A DNA stretch of 7,703 bases from JAJTFW01 sp964534995 (GTDB lineage: Bacteria; Bacteroidota; Bacteroidia; AKYH767-A; OLB10): positions 1 through 7,703 of the forward strand of contig CAZHSC010000118.1 in the NCBI GenBank assembly GCA_964534995.1, in the 5' to 3' direction. Below, one piece after another: positions 1-6,483 of this stretch (positions within the stretch are counted from its first letter, which is position 1; each line of letters starts with the position of its first letter). The translations under genes were made by a program, and so were the position numbers. The notes under the pieces were generated by a model, which ran no database searches, had not been told where the DNA came from, and was given only the letters and a program-made list of their open reading frames with translations.

Positions 1-1044
1 GCGCCCTCCCTTGCCGCGGGAGCCATGACCATTGATGACCTTACCAGTGGTGACGGTGATGGATACCTTGAAGCCGGTGAAACGGCGATCGTAACTATTC
101 GATGCCATAATAACGGGCACAGCGATGCCACCGCTACCCAGGCGGTCATCAGCACCTTCAGCGGTTTCCTTACCCTGCAGACACCCACATATAATGCAGG
201 AACAATCGCTAAGCAAAATTTTGCAGACGCGGTGTTTACGGTCAGTATGGCACCTAATGTAAGTATTGGCACCAGTTACGACATAACTCTTGATTGCAAC
301 TCCGGCGCTTATGTCGCCAATAAAACGTACGCAGGTCTGGCAGGTATCATTCTGGAAGACTTTGAAACCAATAATTTCAACCGTTTTTTCTGGACAATGG
401 CCGGCAATCAGGTCTGGCAAACAAGCTCCTATATGCCTTTTGAAGGAGCAGTATGTGCTGTGAGCGGAAATATCAACGACAGCGAGAGCAGTGAACTGCT
501 GCTGAACCTGACAGCTCTTGCCGATGATTCGGTCACTTTCTGGTACCGTATGTCAAGTGAAGAGGACTATGACTACCTGCGGGTTTATTTGGACGGCGTT
601 GAACAAGGGGCATGGAGTGGTATCACCGGCTGGTTATACACCGGTTTTCCTGTTGCATCCGGATCCCATAGTTTGCGTTTCAGCTATGACAAAGATTCCT
701 TTGTGAGTAGTGGTATGGACTGCGGATGGCTGGATAATATCCGTTTTCCATTCGGTACTTTGGTGACGGGTGTTTATGAATTTACACGCGCAGGAAGTGT
801 TGCCGTCTGGCCCAATCCGGCCAGCGACCGGATACAATTTTTAATAGAGGGAGCGGAGCATGAAAAGATAAGCTGGGAATTACAAAGCCTGCACGGGCAA
901 GGCCTTTTGCAGGGTAATGTTCCCGCAACGGGTGGTACGGAGGCACCTACCGGTATCGATGTACGTGGAATAGCTTCCGGTATCTATATCCTTACCTTAC
1001 ACGGGAAAACTTTTACAAAAAACGTAAAAGTGCAGATACAATAA
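1..1044 (+). CDS. C-terminal part of a T9SS-secreted multidomain protein (possibly gingipain-like), 5' end outside window
   Basis: The reading frame is open from base 1, so the true start is upstream; 347 residues are visible. Seen: a Gly/Asp-rich loop ending in an E-A-G-E motif (visible residues about 17-27) opens an Ig-like beta domain to about 105. A jelly-roll/MAM-like adhesion domain follows (about 115-250), with FWYRMSSE, then YDYLRVYLDG, then DCGWLDNIRFP. The last 80 residues are a type A sorting domain: VWPNPASDR at its start, a central LQSLHGQ strand, and IASGIYILTL before a Lys-rich end. Known: this C-terminal domain sends proteins through the outer membrane by the type IX system, is removed, and the cargo is released or attached to the cell surface. 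Similar Ig plus jelly-roll arrangements follow C25 (gingipain-like) peptidase domains in many Bacteroidota proteins, so a peptidase upstream is plausible but not seen. The ATG at 25 is internal, not the start. The sorting-domain call is firm; the enzymatic identity is open. Confidence 0.88.
   Translation, partial: APSLAAGAMTIDDLTSGDGDGYLEAGETAIVTIRCHNNGHSDATATQAVISTFSGFLTLQTPTYNAGTIAKQNFADAVFTVSMAPNVSIGTSYDITLDCNSGAYVANKTYAGLAGIILEDFETNNFNRFFWTMAGNQVWQTSSYMPFEGAVCAVSGNINDSESSELLLNLTALADDSVTFWYRMSSEEDYDYLRVYLDGVEQGAWSGITGWLYTGFPVASGSHSLRFSYDKDSFVSSGMDCGWLDNIRFPFGTLVTGVYEFTRAGSVAVWPNPASDRIQFLIEGAEHEKISWELQSLHGQGLLQGNVPATGGTEAPTGIDVRGIASGIYILTLHGKTFTKNVKVQIQ
1009..1031. repeat. Perfect 8-bp inverted repeat inside the 3' end of the T9SS gene
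   Basis: ACTTTTAC (1009-1016) and GTAAAAGT (1024-1031) are exact reverse complements separated by 7 bases, ending 11 bases before the stop codon. A run of T follows only at about 1046-1052, too far from the stem for a classical intrinsic terminator. The stem is A/T-rich and coincides with Thr/Lys/Val codons of the sorting domain tail, so chance is a real explanation. It might contribute to 3' end formation between these convergent genes, because no better hairpin is visible in the 28-base spacer. Confidence 0.35.
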
Positions 1045-1072
1045 TTTTTTTGATTCGGCTACAGTTAAAGTA

Positions 1073-1612
1073 TTACTTATTGCTGCGTTCCCCTATAAAA
1101 TGATCCTTTTCTTCTTTGAACAGGACATTGAAGGTTGTAAGGCTTCCGTATATACGTGTGAGGTATTGCTGTAGATTTATTTTATCTTCTTCACTTAGCT
1201 TTTCACTGGCATTGATTCTCTGTTCCATCACCCTTAGGCGGTCGCGGAGCATAATAATTTTGTTGAAAAACACCTCGATCGGAATTTCTTTGGGTTGTAA
1301 GCCGGCATTTCCCGGCATGAGTATCATTTTACCGCCCAGCCAGCGGTTACCCATAGCAACAGTCTCCTGCAAATCGCTGTGCTTTTTTATAATATTCGTG
1401 AGAATCCTTTCCACTTCCGAAAAACTGATGAGATCGGTATCCGCTTCTGCAGCTTCAATTACTTCCAGCGCATTATAATTTCTGGAAATTTCCACCCGTC
1501 CTTTTTCAGTGAAAACAACAGTATATGTTTTTGGTTTGGTATTAATGATTACGCCAATTCCGAATTCCGGGTGACGTACTCTGGAGCCTATGCCTAATTC
1601 TTCTGCGTTCAT
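1073..1612 (-). CDS. Conserved uncharacterised Bacteroidota protein with N-terminal Tudor/SH3-like domain
   Basis: The gene encodes 179 residues starting at ATG 1612-1610; no other ATG lies in frame just upstream. Seen: residues 8-52 read GSRVRHPEFGIGVI, then a strand with VVFTEKGRVEISR, then LEVIE. This resembles the small beta-barrel that opens CarD-like proteins and ends UvrD/PcrA helicases (G-x-x-V-x-H-x-x-F-G-x-G-x-V). From about 64 to 165 it is predicted helical and charged, around a conserved-looking centre NRWLGGKMILMPGN (89-102) and an IPIEVFFNKIIMLRDRLRVMEQ helix (110-131). There is no signal peptide or membrane segment, so it should be cytoplasmic. I recall similar unnamed proteins in other Bacteroidota but know of no assigned function. 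The N-terminal barrel suggests a protein- or nucleic-acid-binding role, possibly with RNA polymerase or a helicase; that is inference only. It runs divergently from the yciO-type gene and converges on the T9SS gene. Confidence 0.85.
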   Translation of the reverse strand: MNAEELGIGSRVRHPEFGIGVIINTKPKTYTVVFTEKGRVEISRNYNALEVIEAAEADTDLISFSEVERILTNIIKKHSDLQETVAMGNRWLGGKMILMPGNAGLQPKEIPIEVFFNKIIMLRDRLRVMEQRINASEKLSEEDKINLQQYLTRIYGSLTTFNVLFKEEKDHFIGERSNK

Positions 1613-1618
1613 TTCATG

Positions 1619-1626
1619 TATCTTTG
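1619..1626 (+). promoter_or_regulatory. Candidate Bacteroidota -7 promoter box (TATCTTTG) facing the yciO-type gene
   Basis: TATCTTTG matches the Bacteroidota housekeeping -7 consensus TAnnTTTG at every fixed position. Transcription would begin around 1632, giving a leader of about 130 bases before the ATG at 1763. No TTTG or TTG is seen at the expected -33 position (about 1592-1600), so this is a half-match only. Confidence 0.35.
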
Positions 1627-1631
1627 GAGAA

Positions 1632-1639
1632 CAAATGTA
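1632..1639 (-). promoter_or_regulatory. Candidate Bacteroidota -7 promoter box (TACATTTG, minus strand) for the 179-residue protein
   Basis: Read on the minus strand the bases are TACATTTG, a full match to TAnnTTTG. Transcription would begin near 1626, about 14 bases before the ATG at 1612, a sensible leader length. No -33 TTTG is visible near 1658-1665. It forms a near-palindrome with the opposite-strand box at 1619-1626. Confidence 0.42.
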
Positions 1640-1660
1640 AATTCTTTTCTGATTTCTTGT

Positions 1661-1680
1661 CTGCGTATATCATTACGCAG
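1661..1680. repeat. Perfect 7-bp inverted repeat in the divergent intergenic region
   Basis: CTGCGTA (1661-1667) and TACGCAG (1674-1680) are exact reverse complements with a 6-base spacer. The repeat lies upstream of the minus-strand -7 candidate, about where a -33 region or operator would be, and inside the predicted leader of the yciO-type transcript. It could be a regulator-binding dyad or an RNA hairpin. No T-run follows, so it is not an intrinsic terminator. Confidence 0.45.
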
Positions 1681-1762
1681 CCGGCGGTCAAATCGTTGCA
1701 GGAATCAGAAAAATTTATGGAATCGACAACCAGGATGACCTTATCCGTCAAATCCGCTTACC

Positions 1763-2380
1763 ATGAAACTAAATATTCACCCCGTAAACCCGGAGTCAAG
1801 AAAAATAGATGAACTTGTTGCCATGCTGACCAGGGGAGGAGTAGCCATCATTCCTACCGATACCATATATGCTTTTGTCAGCGACCTTAGTCAGTACAAG
1901 GGTTTTGAGAAAATTTGCCGGATCAAAGGGGTGAAGCCCGATAAAGCCAACTTCTCATTATTATGCGCCGACCTCAGTAACATCAGTCATTATACCAGGC
2001 CTTTTAACAGAGCGGTGTATAAATTGCTCAATAAGTCACTGCCGGGTCCTTATACTTTTATCCTGGAAGCAAGCAGTGAAGTACCTGCCATGTTCCGCTC
2101 ACGAAAAAAAACCATCGGTCTGCGGGTACCTGCTCATCCTATCGTGGCGGCTTTGATACAACGACTCGGGCATCCGCTGGTGGCAAGTTCACTGCACGAC
2201 CATGATTCCATCATGGAATACCCAAGTGACCCTTATGAAATCGCTGAACAATGGGAGCATGTGGTGGATGTAGTAGTAGATGGAGGCCCCGGAAAAATAA
2301 TCCCCAGTACAATTATTGACTGCACCGGAGATGAACCCTTGATTGTAAGAGAGGGGGCAGGCGACGTAAACATCCTGTAA
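1763..2380 (+). CDS. yciO: YciO-type protein of the Sua5/YrdC/YciO family (TsaC-related)
   Basis: The protein has 205 residues, the usual length of E. coli YciO. The start is fixed: an in-frame TGA lies at 1736-1738 and the first start codon after it is ATG 1763. Seen: PTDTIYA (31-37), RIKGVKPDKANFSLLC (53-68), LPGPYTFIL (93-101), KTIGLRVPAHPI (116-127), PSTIIDCT (181-188) and IVREGAGD (194-201). The N-terminal IHPVNP, the NFSLLC-ADLSNISHY stretch and the compact C-terminus match YciO more closely than TsaC, and the Ser-Ala-Asn motif of TsaC is replaced by ASSLHDHD (141-148). Known: TsaC/Sua5 makes threonylcarbamoyl-AMP for tRNA t6A37; YciO shares the fold, but its physiological role is less settled. 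Annotation pipelines will often call it L-threonylcarbamoyladenylate synthase. It is cytoplasmic, and proC follows on the same strand 98 bases later, so the two may share a transcript. Confidence 0.9.
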   Translation: MKLNIHPVNPESRKIDELVAMLTRGGVAIIPTDTIYAFVSDLSQYKGFEKICRIKGVKPDKANFSLLCADLSNISHYTRPFNRAVYKLLNKSLPGPYTFILEASSEVPAMFRSRKKTIGLRVPAHPIVAALIQRLGHPLVASSLHDHDSIMEYPSDPYEIAEQWEHVVDVVVDGGPGKIIPSTIIDCTGDEPLIVREGAGDVNIL

Positions 2381-2478
2381 TGGGATTTGTTATTACACGG
2401 ACTATAGCTGTATGGTACGGAACCTGATAAACTTTTAATGGCCTGTTACGTAAAACTGTTCAATTTAATTTTAATTAT

Positions 2479-3282
2479 ATGAATATTCTCATCATCGGCG
2501 GCGGAAACATGGGGGTGACCTATGCTAAAGCGTTCATCAATTCCCATGTCGTAACCAGGTCGCAACTGATGATCCTTGAAAAGACAGTTGGAAAAACCGA
2601 TGAACTTAAAAGGCACAATGTTGGCAAAGTGTACAATGAAGCCGGTGAATGTATTTCCATAGCTGATCTCATCATACTGGCCGTGAAGCCCCAGGATTTT
2701 CCGGTACTGTGCGAATCAATATCCGGTGCGGTTAACAATAACCAGGTTTTTTTAAGCATTATGGCGGGGGTCAGAATCAGCACCATTCAAAAATTACTCC
2801 GTATAGAAAAGGTCATCCGCTCCATGCCAAATCTTCCGGCACAAATAGGGCAGGGGATGACCGCTTTTACGGCTACGGATGCCGTTACACGCCATGAACA
2901 GGCCTTGGTACAGAACCTGCTTTCAACAACAGGTAAAACACTGTATGTGGAGCAGGAAGACTTACTGGATGCCGTAACTGCCATTTCAGGTTCCGGACCT
3001 GCCTATGTATATTATTTTATGGACTCCATGGTTGAGGCGGCGATGAAGATGGGCTTTAATAAATCGGAAGCGGAATTGCTCGTCATGCAAACCTTTTCGG
3101 GAGCCATTGGTCTGTATCAGCAGTCAGAGCTGAATTGTAAGGAATGGATCGAAAAGGTAGCTTCCAGGGGAGGTACTACTGAAGCTGCATTACAGTGTTT
3201 CAGGGAAAACCGTCTCGAAGATCGTATCGGCGATGGTGTCAACAGGGCACTTGAAAGGGCTGTTGAGCTGGGTAAAAACTGA
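2479..3282 (+). CDS. proC: Pyrroline-5-carboxylate reductase
   Basis: ProC reduces 1-pyrroline-5-carboxylate to L-proline with NAD(P)H, the last step of proline synthesis, in the cytoplasm. The 267-residue length is typical. Seen: N-terminal Rossmann dinucleotide site IIGGGNMG (5-12), AVKPQ (68-72), SIMAGV (93-98) and the RSMPNLPA motif (114-121). The helical C-terminal dimerisation and substrate domain carries DAVTAISGSGPAYVY (164-178) and the signature ASRGGTTEAAL (228-238). All family hallmarks are present, so it should be active. ATG 2479 places the glycine motif at the usual distance from the N-terminus, and the preceding bases are strongly A/T-rich without a Shine-Dalgarno sequence, as is common in Bacteroidota. 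I see no full TAnnTTTG box in the 98 bases upstream (2381-2478), only a short TTACGTAA palindrome at 2446-2453, so read-through from the yciO-type gene is possible. Confidence 0.96.
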   Translation: MNILIIGGGNMGVTYAKAFINSHVVTRSQLMILEKTVGKTDELKRHNVGKVYNEAGECISIADLIILAVKPQDFPVLCESISGAVNNNQVFLSIMAGVRISTIQKLLRIEKVIRSMPNLPAQIGQGMTAFTATDAVTRHEQALVQNLLSTTGKTLYVEQEDLLDAVTAISGSGPAYVYYFMDSMVEAAMKMGFNKSEAELLVMQTFSGAIGLYQQSELNCKEWIEKVASRGGTTEAALQCFRENRLEDRIGDGVNRALERAVELGKN

Positions 3283-3302
3283 TGTTTTTTTCCTGTGGAT
3301 TT

Positions 3303-3318
3303 TCAGGGTGAAACCTGA
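3303..3318 (+). terminator. Weak candidate terminator hairpin after proC
   Basis: TCAGG (3303-3307) and CCTGA (3314-3318) can pair across a 6-base loop, followed by the T-rich stretch TATTTTATT. A 5-bp stem is short for an intrinsic terminator. A second TCAGG at 3337-3341 could compete for the same CCTGA. The rest of the proC-nnr spacer (3283-3443) holds a 7-T run at 3387-3393, a tandem GCTTACC repeat at 3419-3433 and nothing gene-like. Confidence 0.3.
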
Positions 3319-3443
3319 TATTTTATTAAAGGATGCTCAGGCAATGACAGATCCGGATGACCAAAGAGTCACTAATCCACTGCAAATTTTTTTACGATAC
3401 CCATGTTTCATTCATTGAGCTTACCTGCTTACCAGCGAATTTA

Positions 3444-4955
3444 TTACCGTTTTAAATCCTTAAAGGCGATTTCGAAAAAATCAATGAGCTCATCTGATGT
3501 CATCGTATAGGGACTGGTGGTTCTGGCACAATGATCTCCCGCAAGGCCATGGATATACGCGCCGCACAAGGCCGCTCTCATTGGCGAAAGACCCTGTGCA
3601 AGAAGTCCGGTGATGAGCCCTGTCAGCACATCTCCTGATCCCCCTTTTGCCATGCCGTTGTTACCTGTGGGATTAAAAAACAATTGTCCATCGGGACAGG
3701 ATATAGCGCTGAACCGGCCTTTCAGGATAATATAGCAGTTGAATTTTTTTGATAGCTCCAACTGTTTCCTTGTCCTTTCAAATGGATCGGCGATTTTGCC
3801 GGCCAGACGTGCAAATTCCCCGGGATGTGGAGTCAGAATGCTACCGGCCGGAAGAAATGGCAGCCAGGTTGGATTTTCCGCCAACAGGTTGATGGCATCC
3901 GCATCAAGTACCACCGGACAGTCAAAATCCTGTAATACCCGTTTCAGAACATTACCGGTTTGTTTGTCAATGCCGATACCCGGACCGGCGCCAATAGCAT
4001 TGTAGGTGGAAGCCCTGACGATTTCGGATAGAAAGTTTTTTTCCTCATCGGGCAGGCACATGGCTTCGGGAATTGCGGCCTGCAGTGGAGTAACGCAACT
4101 TGCGGGGGTACGTACCGTTACAAGTCCGGCGCCGCTTTTCACACATGCCCTGGCGCAAAGAATTGCTGCTCCTGCTTTACCATAGCTGCCTGCCAGCAAC
4201 AAGGCATGGCCAAAGGTGCCTTTGTGTGCAAAGAGTGGCCGGCCGGGAAGCAGATTTGATATATCCGCATTATCAGGAATAAATGCATAGGCTGGTGCCT
4301 CGTGTACTGCCTGTGGATCGAGGCCAATATCAAGCAGCTGCCATTCGCCGGTGTATTGTTCATATTCGGGGTAGAAAAAAACAGGCCTTGGTACGTGAAT
4401 ACAAAGCGTAGTGCTTGCGCGTACAGACTGATCAGGATGAGCAGTATGTTTATCGCCAAATAATCCGCTGGGAATATCAATGGATACTACTGGCTGGGAA
4501 GATGCATTTATCGCGCGTATAACGTCAGCCGCCGTACCTCCGGGCGCTCTGTTTAGTCCTGACCCGAATATTGCGTCAATAATAACCGATCCGGGAGGGA
4601 TAGCAGGTATATCAGATGGGCCGGTGATGGTCCTGCAGGTGCTTTTACTGATCTCTTCCCATTGCTTTTGGTTCAGGATAAAATCGGGGGAAGGGTTACC
4701 TGCATCTTCAATAATGAATACCGAAATGCTTTTTCCGCTTTTGTAAAGCAGGCGGGCAATAGCCATTCCATCGCCTCCATTATTTCCTTTTCCGCAGAAA
4801 ATGTAAAAACTGGTTCCCGCTTCAAAGTTTTGCTGCAACCAGCCGGTACAGGCCATGGCCGCCTTTTCCATCAGCTCATGAGAAGGTATGCCTTGCTTCT
4901 CTATCGTTTTTTTATCGATATTCCGGACCTCATCATTGCAGATTACTTTAATCAT
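3444..4955 (-). CDS. nnr: Bifunctional NAD(P)H-hydrate epimerase / ADP-dependent (S)-NAD(P)H-hydrate dehydratase
   Basis: This cytoplasmic enzyme repairs NAD(P)H damaged by hydration. The N-terminal YjeF_N domain interconverts the R and S hydrates, and the C-terminal ribokinase-like domain dehydrates the S form using ADP. The 503-residue length fits the fused form. Seen in the epimerase half (about 1-215): CGKGNNGGDG (54-63), DAIFGSGL (127-134) with the likely catalytic Asp127, and SIDIPSGL (158-165). Seen in the dehydratase half (about 235-500): HKGTFGHALLLAGS (244-257), GAGPGIG (322-328), VLDADAINLL (349-358), LTPHPGEFARL (374-384) and the GNNGMAKGGSGD nucleotide/catalytic motif (431-442) with Asp442. 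No key residue is missing. Its ATG (4955-4953) overlaps the stop of the upstream exonuclease gene in an ATGA junction, so translation is probably coupled. It is the last gene of the operon seen here. No convincing terminator hairpin follows its stop. Confidence 0.96.
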   Translation of the reverse strand: MIKVICNDEVRNIDKKTIEKQGIPSHELMEKAAMACTGWLQQNFEAGTSFYIFCGKGNNGGDGMAIARLLYKSGKSISVFIIEDAGNPSPDFILNQKQWEEISKSTCRTITGPSDIPAIPPGSVIIDAIFGSGLNRAPGGTAADVIRAINASSQPVVSIDIPSGLFGDKHTAHPDQSVRASTTLCIHVPRPVFFYPEYEQYTGEWQLLDIGLDPQAVHEAPAYAFIPDNADISNLLPGRPLFAHKGTFGHALLLAGSYGKAGAAILCARACVKSGAGLVTVRTPASCVTPLQAAIPEAMCLPDEEKNFLSEIVRASTYNAIGAGPGIGIDKQTGNVLKRVLQDFDCPVVLDADAINLLAENPTWLPFLPAGSILTPHPGEFARLAGKIADPFERTRKQLELSKKFNCYIILKGRFSAISCPDGQLFFNPTGNNGMAKGGSGDVLTGLITGLLAQGLSPMRAALCGAYIHGLAGDHCARTTSPYTMTSDELIDFFEIAFKDLKR

Positions 4956-5896
4956 GGCTTAAGGCTCTGGATATGTACTCCTGACAGTTCCTTTGCATAT
5001 TTTAAGGGTTCGCCGTCTCCATGAATGGTATAAACACCCGATGCCCCACATTCATGAATGGTGCGGATAAGGGCCGGCCAGTCGGCATGATCACTGACCG
5101 GGATGGGAAAGTCATACCTTGATGATTTCTCCTCCCAACCGGTAGCTAAGGCCCTGATAAAATGCCGCGATGGACGAAAGTTTAGCAGTGTTGAGGGTGA
5201 AACCAGGTAAATAATGTTTTTCTGGTGCTTGAAGGCCTCGCGTTTATAGGGTTCCCACAGTCCAAGAGGGAAGCCCATGCTCTCATACACTTTGTGATAG
5301 GCAATCATTTTAGCATGGATCATCACCCGGTAACCCGGAAGGTGATCATTGATGAGCCGGGTGAGGCGCTGCGCTTTGCCAAGATTATAGGCGCCTATGA
5401 GCATATTAATACCATCAAATCTGGACAGGGAAGCAATAATATCACCGGCGGGTGGGTGTACTTTGTCTTTCTGTCCGAAAGTAACCTCTGTAATGAAGTT
5501 ATCGCATTTTACTACTTCAAAGGCTTCACAGCTCTTGTCAGTTTCTCTTTTGTAATCACCCGAATATACATTTATAAGTCCATCCTTTTCCCAGCGTATC
5601 TGCGATGATCCAAGCATATGACCAGCCGGATGCAGGCTGATAGAAACACCATTCAGGGTGAAAGAACTGTTAAACGGCATTTCAAAAATTTTCTTTGCCG
5701 GATAAGTATAACGCTTACTGATTAACGCCGCTGTCCCGGGGCTGCAGTATACGTTTTCATGACCCTCAACAGCATGGTCGCCGTGTGCATGGCTGATGAT
5801 GGCACAGCGTACCGGTTCCAGCGGGTCGATATGAATATCGGTGCCCGGAATACGATACCCCTTTGCCAGGGCTTCGAGAGGAAGTTCCTTATTCAC
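4952..5896 (-). CDS. MBL-fold putative DNA exonuclease, ligase-associated / SNM1-beta-CASP-like type
   Basis: The 314-residue metallo-beta-lactamase-fold protein has the metal ligands of the nuclease branch. Seen: HAHGDH (36-41), PAGHMLGS (90-97) with His93, SGDYKRE (112-118) with Asp114, an acidic TEVTFG strand (136-141), GAYNLGKAQRL (168-178), SDHADW (268-273) and a final HGDGE (292-296). An N-terminal IPGTDIHIDPLEPV and the DYK/TFG/LGKAQR blocks match the family annotated as 'ligase-associated DNA exonuclease' (related to mRNA 3'-end processing and SNM1 proteins). Known members often sit beside an ATP-dependent DNA ligase and an Lhr-like helicase; neither is present here. A role in DNA end processing is therefore inferred, and RNA processing is not excluded. 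The start is GTG (5896-5894): an in-frame TAA at 5902-5900 lies just upstream and no ATG precedes the conserved region. It overlaps coaE by 8 bases and nnr by 4. Confidence 0.88.
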   Translation of the reverse strand: MNKELPLEALAKGYRIPGTDIHIDPLEPVRCAIISHAHGDHAVEGHENVYCSPGTAALISKRYTYPAKKIFEMPFNSSFTLNGVSISLHPAGHMLGSSQIRWEKDGLINVYSGDYKRETDKSCEAFEVVKCDNFITEVTFGQKDKVHPPAGDIIASLSRFDGINMLIGAYNLGKAQRLTRLINDHLPGYRVMIHAKMIAYHKVYESMGFPLGLWEPYKREAFKHQKNIIYLVSPSTLLNFRPSRHFIRALATGWEEKSSRYDFPIPVSDHADWPALIRTIHECGASGVYTIHGDGEPLKYAKELSGVHIQSLKP

Positions 5897-6482
5897 TTTT
5901 TAACCGGAGGATACAGTCAATTTGAATTACCTGGGGAATCACCAGGTGCTTGTCATCATTGAGTATAACAAAGGAAGCATGTTTTTTCTTTCGGTCGGTA
6001 CTCCATTGCCGTGTTATTATTGCTTTTATGTCGTCTTCACTTCGGTGATCCCGTTCCGAGACCCTTTTAATTCTTATGTCTTCAGGTGCATCTACCAGAA
6101 TCACCTTATCCAGAAGGGTATGTATGCCCGTTTCAATCATGATAGCCGATTCAAGCAGGGTATAATCGGTATTGCCCTGTTGTTTTACCCAGTTTTGGTA
6201 GGCATCAATCACGAAGGGGTGTATCAGGGCATTCATTTTGTGCAGCAGGCCGGGATCCCGGAATGCCAGAGAAGCGATAAATGCACGGTTGAGGCTTCCG
6301 TCCTGGAAGTAGGAGTCGCTGCCCAGTAATTCTTTCAGGGCTTCTTTCAGTTGGGCATCGCTCTCCATCAGCAGCCGGGCGCTGAGGTCGGCGTTAAAGA
6401 CAGGGACCCCCAATAGGGTAAACAAACGGCAAACAATGCTTTTACCTGCACCTATCCCTCCTGTGATTCCGGCCTGTAACAT
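5889..6482 (-). CDS. coaE: Dephospho-CoA kinase
   Basis: CoaE phosphorylates the ribose 3'-OH of dephospho-CoA with ATP, the last step of coenzyme A synthesis, in the cytoplasm. The 197-residue length is typical. Seen: the P-loop GITGGIGAGKS (5-15); ADLSAR (31-36), matching the conserved Asp of the substrate site; the LNRAFIASLAF block (64-74) with the following IHP (87-89); VDAPEDIRIKRVSERD (130-145), the helix and lid region; RQW (158-160); and the closing ASFVILND (169-176). The usual Ala-Asp in the last motif is Ala-Ser, a minor change. The ATG (6482-6480) comes one base after the stop of the upstream YbbR-like gene (TGA-G-ATG), and the gene's end overlaps the GTG of the exonuclease gene, so it is the middle of a coupled operon. 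The yajC / YbbR-like / coaE order is one I recognise from other Bacteroidota. Confidence 0.96.
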   Translation of the reverse strand: MLQAGITGGIGAGKSIVCRLFTLLGVPVFNADLSARLLMESDAQLKEALKELLGSDSYFQDGSLNRAFIASLAFRDPGLLHKMNALIHPFVIDAYQNWVKQQGNTDYTLLESAIMIETGIHTLLDKVILVDAPEDIRIKRVSERDHRSEDDIKAIITRQWSTDRKKKHASFVILNDDKHLVIPQVIQIDCILRLKSE

Positions 6483-6483
6483 C

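Noticed and set aside
1611..1617. ATG at 1617-1615 on the minus strand as an alternative start or two-codon upstream frame (ATG AAA TGA) before the 179-residue protein
   Set aside because: It is out of frame with the gene and stops after two codons; such short frames are common by chance.
1687..1754. GTCAAATC direct repeat (1687-1694 and 1747-1754) in the divergent spacer
   Set aside because: It consists of only two 8-base copies 60 bases apart with no symmetry, which can easily occur by chance.
1624..1812. 62-codon plus-strand frame overlapping the start of the yciO-type gene
   Set aside because: It overlaps the well-supported gene in another frame, has no recognisable motif, and lies across the divergent promoter region.
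2381..2478. tRNA or small RNA gene in the yciO-proC spacer
   Set aside because: No cloverleaf arms or T-loop consensus are visible, and the stretch is simply A/T-rich leader sequence.
3351..3358. ATCCGGAT palindrome as an operator
   Set aside because: An 8-base palindrome downstream of two convergent genes is not in a promoter position and is expected by chance.
3419..3433. Tandem GCTTACC repeat next to the nnr stop as an attachment site or repeat array
   Set aside because: There are only two 7-base copies, and no integrase, tRNA or other mobile-element sign is near.
4100..4282. Open frames on the plus strand inside nnr and the exonuclease gene (for example 3739-4005, 4480-4746, 5225-5608)
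   Set aside because: They are antisense shadows of genes whose protein motifs are complete; none shows a family signature or a plausible start context.
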